Of a stretch of DNA of 64,000 bases, positions 8,583-15,746 are shown piece by piece. The position numbers and the translations under genes were made by a program. This DNA comes from Mycobacterium shigaense. Lineage in GTDB: Bacteria > Actinomycetota > Actinomycetes > Mycobacteriales > Mycobacteriaceae. The notes under the pieces were generated by a model that searched no databases, was not told the origin of the DNA, and worked only from the letters and a program-made list of their open reading frames with translations. Location: assembly GCF_002356315.1 (NCBI RefSeq), contig NZ_AP018164.1:4712001-4776000 (forward strand), written 5' to 3'. Every line of letters begins with the position of its first letter. Within the stretch, counting starts at the first letter, position 1.

Positions 8583-9500
8583 TCAATACAGCGGAACCCA
8601 GACACCGAAGAACCAGTAGCCCCAACCGCCGTACTGCCAGTTGAAGACCGGGACCACCGTGAAGGTGTCGTAGTTGAACGGGCCGAAGTCGGCACGGGCG
8701 ACGGCCACGTCACGCGGCGGCCCATCCCACGGGCGGTTCCACCCTCCCGGAGGCGGCGGACCGTCCCAACCCCCTGGAGGCGGCGGGCCTTCCCAGTTGG
8801 GCGGCGGGCGGTGCGGCGGCGGACCGTCGTTCCAGCCCCAGCCGCGCTCCCGCGGCGGTGGCGGCGCGCCGCGCCCCGGGACGGCGAAGTTGACCCGGAC
8901 GTCCCCGGCGGGACCGCCGATTTGCGCGCTCGCGCTGACCAAGTCGTTGCGCGGCGGCACGTAAGGCGGATGCGGCCGCTGGGTGCTCGGCGGGTTGAGG
9001 GCCGGGCGCTCCTCGGGCCGGGACGGCTGGTTATTAGGGCCGCCGCGGACCGGCGCCGTCGTCTGCGCGCTCGGGGCAGTGCTCTGGTTGCCGGGTTGCG
9101 TCGTTTCGGTCCGCGGCTGCTCGCTGGGGTGCGACCACGACGGCTGGGTGCTCTGCGTACCCGGCTGCGTGGATTGAGTCCCCGGCGGTTGGGTGGACTG
9201 GGTAGCCGGCGGTTGGCTGGACTGCGTCACCGGCGGCTGGGTGGACTGCGTCACCGGCGGCTGGGTGGACTGAGTAGCCGGCGGCTGGGTCGTTTGCGGG
9301 GCCTGCGGCCCGTGAGTCTGCGGCGGGTTCTGCGGGGCCGGCGCGCCGCCGCCCCCGCCGGGGCCACCGCTGTGGCAGTTGGGGCACGGCGGTGGCGGGT
9401 CTTGCGGGGCACCGTTGGCCAGCACCGGGTTCAGTGTCATTGCGGATATGCCAAGACCGGCCGCGACCGCGGCCGCGCTGACGACACGTTTCATAGACAA
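8583..9500 (-). CDS. Secreted proline-rich protein with TQPP repeats
   Basis: A 305-residue exported protein. The signal peptide runs to about residue 30 (ending ALANGA-like). A CPNC motif sits at 39-42 and a Gly patch follows. A Pro/Thr/Gln-rich region has six 7-8-residue TQPPxTQS units (71-117), then two PPPPGGWDG-type repeats. The conserved-looking aromatic C-terminus (FNWQYGGWGYWFFGVWVPLY) may bind membrane or cell wall. The TTG at 9500 has an AGAAGGGA site about 7 nt upstream; an ATG at 9494 is the alternative. It is probably a surface or cell-wall protein of unknown role. Confidence 0.72.
   Translation of the reverse strand: MSMKRVVSAAAVAAGLGISAMTLNPVLANGAPQDPPPPCPNCHSGGPGGGGGAPAPQNPPQTHGPQAPQTTQPPATQSTQPPVTQSTQPPVTQSSQPPATQSTQPPGTQSTQPGTQSTQPSWSHPSEQPRTETTQPGNQSTAPSAQTTAPVRGGPNNQPSRPEERPALNPPSTQRPHPPYVPPRNDLVSASAQIGGPAGDVRVNFAVPGRGAPPPPRERGWGWNDGPPPHRPPPNWEGPPPPGGWDGPPPPGGWNRPWDGPPRDVAVARADFGPFNYDTFTVVPVFNWQYGGWGYWFFGVWVPLY
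9150..9290. repeat. 24-bp degenerate tandem repeat inside the Pro-rich gene
   Basis: About six consecutive 24-bp units, the last one 21 bp, encode TQPP(A/V/G)TQS repeats within the proline-rich secreted protein gene. Because the unit is a multiple of three, copy-number change would keep the frame, so the locus could vary between strains. Confidence 0.7.
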
Positions 9501-9528
9501 AGTTGTGTCCCTTCTACGATCGCCTGCG

Positions 9529-10005
9529 CTACGGGCAGGTCACGTCCAATTCGAATGGCTTAGTCACCGTCTGCGGCTGCTGGGGATTGCTCAGATCGGT
9601 TCCCGTTGCGGTGCCCTTGATCGCGTAGTACTTGCCGCTGACGGCGGCTCCCGCGTTGCTGGCCTGGTTAGGAGCGTTGTCGGAGAAACCGAGCGCGACG
9701 CCGTTGACGTTGCCCAGACCGACCGAGTGGACGATGGGTGGGTTGTCGGTGCCGAGCACCGCGCCGATGCCTGCCGTCGCGTCGCCGACGCCGATCGTGA
9801 TGACGCCGTTCGCCGTGTTGCAGGTGATCACGCCGCTGATGTTCTGGTTCTGGCCGTCGACGGTCAGCTGGGGACCGGCCGGTGCCGCCGCGCTCGACGA
9901 GGCGCCCGAGGACGCGCCCGAGTTGGACTTGTTGCTCGAACAGCCGGCGCAAGCCGCGACCACCATGGCCACGCCGGCTACGCCGACCACGATCTAACGT
10001 TTCAC
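9529..10005 (-). pseudogene. LpqH-like (19 kDa antigen family) lipoprotein gene with amber codon 4
   Basis: The product closely matches the mycobacterial LpqH family: a lipobox cysteine (AACAGC), a Ser/Ala-rich spacer, then LTVDGQNQNISGVITC and a closing FELDVTC. The expected start is GTG 10005, with an AGGAGAG ribosome site, reading GTG AAA CGT. The fourth codon is TAG (9994-9996), followed by an open frame. A GTG at 9990 could restart translation and give 153 residues. That product would lack the basic Lys-Arg start of the signal peptide and would sit about 20 nt from the ribosome site. So the gene is either inactivated, reinitiated, or affected by a sequencing error. The rest of the protein is intact. 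Confidence 0.72.
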
Positions 10006-10154
10006 AACTGCTCTCCTTTGCGTCACTGGTGCCGATACATCGCATCGCCTGGACGACACGCGCGGACCCTGCTCGCTCAACGCGAGCCCGCTGTTCTGGA
10101 CATCGCGTCGCCGAATACCCAGATGTAACGTCGGCGAAACGGTCGTTCGCTCAG

Positions 10155-10811
10155 TCACGGCAGGAGCCGCAAACCCCACTTGACGAGCAGCGGGGACACC
10201 GGCACGAAGTACGACGTGTTGTCGTCTCCGTTCGGGGATCCCGTCAAGATGCCGACCGCGCCGACGGTTCCATCGAGATTCTTGACGAAGCCGGGACTGC
10301 CACTGTCGCCGTCGAGGCTGAAGACGCTGGCTTCGACCACGCCGTCGTCGTGGACGCTCGTGACGACGCCGCATGTCTCACCGGTCACGGCACCCAGTTT
10401 GCAGAACGGCATGCCGACTTTGATGTCGTCGGAGGCGTACACGCCGTAGACCGGCCTGCCACCGATATCAGCCGCGGGCACACCGATACTCGGGTCCAGG
10501 CGGATGATCGCGGCGTCGATGTTGCCGCCCTCATTCTCGCTGGCGGTGATCGTGCCCAACGGAACGCCCTGCGCGTAGGTCCAGGCCGAGCCGTCGCGCG
10601 GGTCGCAGTGCCCACTGGTAATGAAGTAGTAGCTGCCGTCGTCGCCGCGGGCCGCGAAACTTGCTGTGCACTTCATGTTTTCGTCCTGCACCCGCATGCC
10701 CGGCGCGGGCCTGGGGGCCGCCGCGTCTGCCACCGCGGTGTTCGCGAACACGGCCATGAACGTCGCCGCGGCGCAAAGAAGCCCCCACCCTCGCAACCGC
10801 GGTCTGGCCAC
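10155..10811 (-). CDS. Secreted trypsin-like (S1) serine protease, copy 2
   Basis: A 218-residue paralogue of the protease at 5794-6438. The signal peptide runs to about residue 32. The triad is His68 (TSGHC), Asp99 (IDAAIIRL) and Ser170 (DGDSGSPG), with the same cysteine spacing (FCKLGA and GETCG). The GTG start has AGGAG 5 nt upstream. Longer in-frame starts (ATG 10841, ATG 10958) would precede the signal peptide with an unlikely leader. It shares many short blocks with copy 1, including VPLG.I.ASE.EG, so the pair arose by duplication. The substrate is unknown. Confidence 0.83.
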   Translation of the reverse strand: MARPRLRGWGLLCAAATFMAVFANTAVADAAAPRPAPGMRVQDENMKCTASFAARGDDGSYYFITSGHCDPRDGSAWTYAQGVPLGTITASENEGGNIDAAIIRLDPSIGVPAADIGGRPVYGVYASDDIKVGMPFCKLGAVTGETCGVVTSVHDDGVVEASVFSLDGDSGSPGFVKNLDGTVGAVGILTGSPNGDDNTSYFVPVSPLLVKWGLRLLP

Positions 10812-10964
10812 GCACTCTCCTCTGTTCAAGACGGCCTGCATAGTACCAATCCGGATGAACCCGCCGCCTGACGAAGAGTGGTGGAGGCGGAAAAGGTTCT
10901 CGCCCGAAGCCGTTGGCAAGACCGGCATTACGAATGCGCGAGAATGCTTTATTGCCACCGGCGC

Positions 10965-11555
10965 TTATTTGCTGGCGAGTGCATGCCACACCAGATCGGC
11001 GACTGCCTCGTAGTACTCCCGGTTGATGACCGCGTCGGAGTACAGGGCCCGCACGTTCAGAGGCGCCATCACGAGCTGGACCGCCACCAGGGCGTTCACG
11101 CCGCCGCGCACCTCGCCGCGCTTCTTCGCCCGATCCACCACCCCGCGGACGATCGAATAACGCGCCCGCCAGAACATCATTCGAGTTTCTTCGTCGTGAT
11201 ATCCAGCACGATCTATCACCAACGACCGCAGCAAAGTCCGGCCGACATCGCTGTTGGCCCGTTCGACCACTATTCGCGCCAATGCCAACAGATCTCCGCG
11301 CAACGAGCCGGTGTCGGTGGCCGAAGCCAGCTCCTCCATGTCGGCCAGCGCGGCATCGACGATGAGCTGTTGGCGATTGCTCCAATACTGGTAGATCAGT
11401 GCGGGATCGAGGCGGTGGCGCTCAGCCATGGCCTCGACGCTGAATCGCTCGACACCCCAACGCACCAACTCGTCGAGCACCGCGGGCATGACGCGCGCCC
11501 GGATGTCGGCGGGAACAGCGACCACGTGTTCATCGGGCGGCTGAGACTGCTCCAT
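10965..11555 (-). CDS. TetR-family transcriptional regulator
   Basis: A 196-residue protein. The N-terminal helix-turn-helix covers about residues 15-60 (RARVMPAVLDELVRWG, then FSVEAMAERHRLDPALIYQYWSNRQQL, the TetR recognition-helix pattern). The C-terminal ligand-binding domain is all-helical. The ATG at 11555 was chosen because the frame upstream is not coding-like. It lies 38 bp downstream of an alpha/beta hydrolase gene on the same strand, so they may form an operon and the regulator may control it. The ligand is unknown. Confidence 0.85.
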   Translation of the reverse strand: MEQSQPPDEHVVAVPADIRARVMPAVLDELVRWGVERFSVEAMAERHRLDPALIYQYWSNRQQLIVDAALADMEELASATDTGSLRGDLLALARIVVERANSDVGRTLLRSLVIDRAGYHDEETRMMFWRARYSIVRGVVDRAKKRGEVRGGVNALVAVQLVMAPLNVRALYSDAVINREYYEAVADLVWHALASK

Positions 11556-11593
11556 CGCCTGTCTCTCTCGTCTGACCTGGGATCCAAACCAGA

Positions 11594-12469
11594 TTATCCA
11601 GCGTCGACGTGGCGGCCCAGGAAGTCCAGGACCGCATCGGCGAACACATCGTTGCGATCGCCGGCGACCATGTGACCAGCGCCCCGGACGTCGCTGAATT
11701 CGACCTGCGGGAAACGGGCCAGGAATTCGTCGGCGCGCTCCTGGCTCACCAGGTCGCTGACCTGGCCCCGAATCAGCAGCATGGGAACGCCGCCGCGCAG
11801 GATCGCCTCGACGGCCGCATGCATGCGGTCCGCGTCGGTGACTTCGAATGGCGGAAAGGCCGCGGCGCCGCTGATGAATTGCGGATCCCAATGCCAGTAC
11901 CAACGGTCACCGCGGCGGCGCAGGTTGGTGGTCAGGCCGTCAAGGTCCGTGGGTCGGGGGCGGTGTGGGTTGTATTCGGCGATCGCGTCCGCGACTTCCT
12001 CGAGAGAGCCGAAACCCGACTCCACCCGATCAGACATGAAGTTGTGAATGCGATTCGCCCCAGATTGCTCCATATTCGGCACGATGTCGACCAGAACGAT
12101 CGCGCTGGCGATGCCCGGCGAAAGTTCCCCCGCCAACAGCATCGAGGTGAACCCGCCCAGGGAAGCGCCGACCAGAACCGGCTGCGGAGGCAGACCGCGC
12201 AGCACTTCGGCGACGTCGGCAGCGAAGCTGACGACGCGATAGTCACCCTCGTTCGACCAGTCGGATTCGCCGTGCCCGCGCAGGTCGATCGTGACGGCCT
12301 GCCAGCCACGTTTGGCAACCGCGGCGGCCGCCCGACCCCACGAACGCCGCGTCTGCCCGCCGCCGTGCAAGAAGACGACCGCGCGGGCGCCCGGGTCACC
12401 TTGGCGGTCGGAGACAATGCGCACACCGCCCAGCCCGGGAGTCGAGAACTGTTCGGGTGCCGTCGTCAT
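11594..12469 (-). CDS. Alpha/beta hydrolase
   Basis: A 291-residue alpha/beta hydrolase. The oxyanion region HGGGQTRRSW is at about 35-44, the nucleophile elbow GASLGG has Ser103, and the catalytic His266 sits in GAGHMV. The acid is probably in the RGQVSDLV segment. No signal peptide is seen, so it is cytoplasmic. The ATG at 12469 gives a normal-length protein; an upstream ATG at 12508 adds 13 residues. It precedes a TetR regulator. The substrate cannot be told; the sequence fits esterases and peroxidase-like hydrolases. Confidence 0.83.
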   Translation of the reverse strand: MTTAPEQFSTPGLGGVRIVSDRQGDPGARAVVFLHGGGQTRRSWGRAAAAVAKRGWQAVTIDLRGHGESDWSNEGDYRVVSFAADVAEVLRGLPPQPVLVGASLGGFTSMLLAGELSPGIASAIVLVDIVPNMEQSGANRIHNFMSDRVESGFGSLEEVADAIAEYNPHRPRPTDLDGLTTNLRRRGDRWYWHWDPQFISGAAAFPPFEVTDADRMHAAVEAILRGGVPMLLIRGQVSDLVSQERADEFLARFPQVEFSDVRGAGHMVAGDRNDVFADAVLDFLGRHVDAG

Positions 12470-12719
12470 TAGTAGATGGTAGGGCGTGCCGAAAATCGGC
12501 CTGCGCACGGAGCATTGCTGGGGGGCTCGCGCGCTGCTAGGTGGTTGTCGACATCACGCACCGCCGCTGCGCGGCAAGCGACCGGAGCGCACAGATATCA
12601 CGTGTTCGTCTGTGTGCCATGATATTTCGCGTTCTGGTGGGCATACACTCGCCCCTGCAGCGCCGGAGGCACCATCCCGAGGGCGTTCGGGCTGCCGCGT
12701 GGCCCAGTCCTATTCGCCC

Positions 12720-12866
12720 CTAGTTGCCGCGAAAGACCTTGCTGATGCGGCCGACAATGCGGCCCACGAGACTCGGTTCGCGCTCAGAGTCTTTCATCTT
12801 GTCCAGCGCCTGCTCTCCCTCGGCGGCGTAGTCTTTCAGTGTCTCGTCGCCTTCTTCGGCGCGCAT
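12720..12866 (-). CDS. 48-residue charged small protein
   Basis: A short ORF with a strong GGAGG ribosome site about 7 nt before its ATG. It encodes an acidic N-terminal half (MRAEEGDETLKDYAAEGEQ) followed by a basic half (GRIVGRISKVFRGN). The second half could form an amphipathic helix that lies on the membrane. Family and function are not recognised. It is upstream-independent: 107 bp separate it from the transporter gene, and the 250 bp on its other side have no gene. Confidence 0.6.
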   Translation of the reverse strand: MRAEEGDETLKDYAAEGEQALDKMKDSEREPSLVGRIVGRISKVFRGN

Positions 12867-12973
12867 GTGTTACCTCCGTTTGAACTGGCGGCTGCGGATC
12901 GGACACCCCGGTCTTCGGCCGTCAACATCAACATCGCCTACCCGCCGGTCCGGTGGGTTCAAACGAGCAGCGA

Positions 12974-14122
12974 TCAGGTCACCGGGTCCTTGTGGGCCTT
13001 GATCGGCGCGCTGCTGGGTGGCAGCTTGAGCAGATTTCCGCGCAGGCTGCCCCGGGCGGTGCGGATGGCCACCAGCAGCCAGGTGAACAGCAGACCGGCG
13101 TAGGCCGCTGTCGCGGCGACCGCGAACGCCGGCAGATGCGTGTGCACCGCAAGTTGCGAGGTGCCTGTGACGAAGGTGCCGACCGGGAACGTCAGGCTCC
13201 ACCAGGTCAAGGCGAACGGCATTCCGCGCCGCAAGGTGCGCACCGTGAGCGCGGTGGCCAGCGCAATCCACAGCACGGCGAAGCCCCACAGCGGCACACC
13301 GAACAGAATCGCAAACGTATTCATGGCATCGGCCACGTCGGGTTCGACGGCCCGGCCGGCGGCGGCGCCGAGAAGCCCTGCAGCCGTGATGGATTGGCCA
13401 AGCGGGCCGAGCACGATCCACAGTGTAGGCACCCGCGCAGTGCCCGAGGTGCCGTACAAGACCAGTCGGCTCCAGATCATCGCGATGATGTTCAACGAGG
13501 CCACCAACGACAAGCCGAACATCGCATAGCAGCCGTAGAGCATGGTCTGGCGAGCGGTGTGCCCCGCGATATGCGGCAGCAACAACGCGCCCGTCGCGGC
13601 CGCCACCATGGGCGGGACCACCGGCATCAGCCAGCCACCGAATGCGGCGTCGGGTTCGACCTCGTGCTGGGTGAACATCAGAAACGGAATGCTGACCGCG
13701 GTGAACAGTCCGCCGAGCGTGCCGGCAGTCCACAGCAGCCAATCCACATCCACGGCAACACGCTCACCGATCAGATCCCGGCCGACCAGCACCGCGCCCG
13801 CACCGACGGTCATCAGCGCCATCGGCGCAGCCCCGTAGAAGTGGGCCATCTGCGGGTTGCGGGCATGACCGCGCGCCACCGTCGGATGGCGCAGCCAGTG
13901 GCCGCCCACCACGACGATCAGCAGCACCAGCAAGACGGCGGCGACTACCCAGGCGATCTCAGCAAAAACACGCAGGCCCGACACATGAACCGGCAGCGCG
14001 GCCCCGGCCGTGGCGACAATTCCCGTGCCCATGACCGAGGCGAACCAGTTGGGCCCGATATTGCCCAACACCTCGATGCGCTGGTGCGACGACGACAGGT
14101 CGTCAGCGCTTGCATTAGCCAT
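12974..14122 (-). CDS. TehA/SLAC1-type (TDT family) transporter
   Basis: A 382-residue integral membrane protein with about ten hydrophobic helices. The opening motif NIGPNWFASVMGTGIVA is typical of the tellurite-resistance/dicarboxylate (TDT) and SLAC1 anion-channel family. Further family-like segments are FLMFTQHEVEP and WWSLTFPVGTFVTGTSQLA. It probably exports or conducts a small anion across the inner membrane. The substrate (tellurite, sulfite, malate or another) cannot be told from sequence. It is divergent from a small membrane protein gene. Confidence 0.85.
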   Translation of the reverse strand: MANASADDLSSSHQRIEVLGNIGPNWFASVMGTGIVATAGAALPVHVSGLRVFAEIAWVVAAVLLVLLIVVVGGHWLRHPTVARGHARNPQMAHFYGAAPMALMTVGAGAVLVGRDLIGERVAVDVDWLLWTAGTLGGLFTAVSIPFLMFTQHEVEPDAAFGGWLMPVVPPMVAAATGALLLPHIAGHTARQTMLYGCYAMFGLSLVASLNIIAMIWSRLVLYGTSGTARVPTLWIVLGPLGQSITAAGLLGAAAGRAVEPDVADAMNTFAILFGVPLWGFAVLWIALATALTVRTLRRGMPFALTWWSLTFPVGTFVTGTSQLAVHTHLPAFAVAATAAYAGLLFTWLLVAIRTARGSLRGNLLKLPPSSAPIKAHKDPVT

Positions 14123-14178
14123 CGTTGAGAAACCCTACTTCCCCAGAATCGCTTGATGTTCCGCATACACTGCAACCC

Positions 14179-14451
14179 GTGCCCCAGATCCAGCAAGCGC
14201 GCCGGACCCTGAACAAGGTCCACGCCGTGCTCGCGATCGTCCTCCTCGTGGGTCTTGCGGTGCTCGCGATTCCGATCAAGGCACGATGCGGCGCGCCGGG
14301 GCTGTCGTGCGCGTCCGCGTTGGACACCCGCGGCTACGTGCACTACTACTACGAGATCGAACCGCTCGGCATCTTCCTCGCGGAGATCGTGACTAGGTCG
14401 AACATCGAAATCTTCTATCGCTCGGGCGAGGACCTGGAAAAGGTCCGATAG
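14179..14451 (+). CDS. Small single-pass membrane protein
   Basis: Starting at GTG 14179, the product has about 90 residues. A basic N-terminus (QQARRTLNKV) and one transmembrane helix (HAVLAIVLLVGLAVLAIPI) come first. An outside part follows with two Cys (KARCGAPGLSC) and an aromatic HYYYEIEP segment. An ATG at 14125 is in frame but starts 3 bp from the divergent transporter gene and reads poorly. The gene ends 19 bp before a secreted-protein gene and may be co-transcribed with it. The family is not recognised. Confidence 0.6.
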   Translation: MPQIQQARRTLNKVHAVLAIVLLVGLAVLAIPIKARCGAPGLSCASALDTRGYVHYYYEIEPLGIFLAEIVTRSNIEIFYRSGEDLEKVR

Positions 14452-14470
14452 CCGTTCCCCAGGAGGAACT

Positions 14471-14845
14471 ATGCGCATCGGCATCGGGACAGGGCTGGCC
14501 GTGACGGTACTGCTGGCATCGGCCGCGCCCGTCGACCGGGTGGCACCGGTCAATGCGTGGCGCAGCATCTGCGGCTCAAACACGTTGTGCGCCAACGACC
14601 CGCCGCCGGAAGCCGGGGACCAGGCGACCGCCGAGCAAAAGATCATCGACGGCTACAACGCCAAGCAGGTCAGGTGCACACCGACCATGCCGCCCAACCC
14701 GCGGTCCGTCACCTGGGACCCACCTGGCTTCGCGCCCAACATCGGAGGCACCGGCGTGATTCACGACGCCAACCCGCAGCTGGGCGGTCAGTACGAGGCC
14801 GGCTACGTGAACGGCCGCTGGCACATCGAGTACCTATTCTGCTGA
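14471..14845 (+). CDS. Small secreted cysteine-containing protein
   Basis: A 124-residue exported protein with an AGGAGG ribosome site right before the ATG. The signal peptide runs to about residue 19. The mature part has four cysteines (ICGSNTLC, VRC and the terminal LFC), suggesting two disulfides, and a compact WHIEYLFC ending. No known catalytic motif is visible. It sits just downstream of the small membrane protein gene and is convergent with the Rv3483c-like gene. Confidence 0.68.
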   Translation: MRIGIGTGLAVTVLLASAAPVDRVAPVNAWRSICGSNTLCANDPPPEAGDQATAEQKIIDGYNAKQVRCTPTMPPNPRSVTWDPPGFAPNIGGTGVIHDANPQLGGQYEAGYVNGRWHIEYLFC

Positions 14846-14870
14846 GCGACGGGCATGAAGCCTTTTGGCC

Positions 14871-14884
14871 CCAAACATGTTTGG
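14871..14884. other. Perfect 14-bp palindrome between convergent genes
   Basis: CCAAACATGTTTGG is a perfect palindrome without a loop. It lies directly before the stop codon of the minus-strand gene and 26 bp after the stop of the plus-strand gene. It is short for a terminator hairpin and more like a dimeric protein-binding site, but the position between gene ends is odd. Confidence 0.45.
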
Positions 14885-15469
14885 CTAGCCGTGGCAGATC
14901 TGCATCGCGTAGCCAGACGACGAGACGGTCAACGCGGGGCTGACCAACTCTTGTTCGATCCCGAACTTGGTCAGGTCGAGCACCATCTCGACAGCATCGG
15001 GCTGGGTTAGGGCCGCGCTCGTGCCCTTGCCCGACCGGATATCGGCGCCGCCCGGCTGGCGCACGTTGCGGATGGCCAAGTCGTTGCCGCCCTGCTGGTG
15101 GGTCAGGGCGGCGAAGGGTAATCCGTTGTTGGCGAGGCTGTAGACCAGCTGGTCGCCCGGCGCCAGCGGCTCGACGAAGTGGACGGTCAGCGCCAGGACG
15201 TTGCCCCGAGGATGAGCGACGTCGACGGAGGCCACCGTCAGCGACGGCGGCGGGGCCGGCCCGGACTGCACCTGGCAGACGAGTCGGCTCGGCAGTCGCG
15301 ACCAGTCGTCGCGAGCGGGCCGCACCCAGTTGTAGAAGCTGACCACCACCACGGCCAGCAACAGGGCGATGGGGATGACCAGCCGCGCGCCCGGCGGGAT
15401 CCGCGCCCAACAGCCGCGCAATCCGTGGTCTCCGCCCGGTGACGAATGGGGCTCGATCTCGTCAACCAC
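14885..15469 (-). CDS. Membrane-anchored protein, Rv3483c-like
   Basis: A 194-residue protein from GTG 15469, which has GGGAGG 5 nt upstream. A cytoplasmic N-terminus precedes one transmembrane helix at about 30-48 (LVIPIALLLAVVVVSFYNWV). The extracytoplasmic domain of about 140 residues has two cysteines (one near 65, one in the last few residues) that may pair. Its place, divergent from cpsA, matches Rv3483c beside Rv3484 in M. tuberculosis. A link to cell-wall assembly is inferred from this neighbour only. Confidence 0.7.
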   Translation of the reverse strand: MVDEIEPHSSPGGDHGLRGCWARIPPGARLVIPIALLLAVVVVSFYNWVRPARDDWSRLPSRLVCQVQSGPAPPPSLTVASVDVAHPRGNVLALTVHFVEPLAPGDQLVYSLANNGLPFAALTHQQGGNDLAIRNVRQPGGADIRSGKGTSAALTQPDAVEMVLDLTKFGIEQELVSPALTVSSSGYAMQICHG

Positions 15470-15746
15470 ATGCACCTCCCGAAACTTCGCCGGGATTCTC
15501 CCGGACCGCAAGCTCGGCGCATCGTAGCGAGAATGTGCTGGTAGCGGAAAGATCGCTGCCGCGGTGCTCGAATGGGTGGGCCCGTGAGCCGGCCCACACC
15601 GCCCAGCGAAAGCCCTGTTCGCGGGCCGCCGCGATTGGAGCCTTCTCAGCTGGCTACCGCATACTTGACCTCATGCTTTCCGCCGCATCGCCGCAAACCG
15701 CCGTAGCGGTATCCGGTGATGCACGGGTAACAGGTCGGGGTATCTG

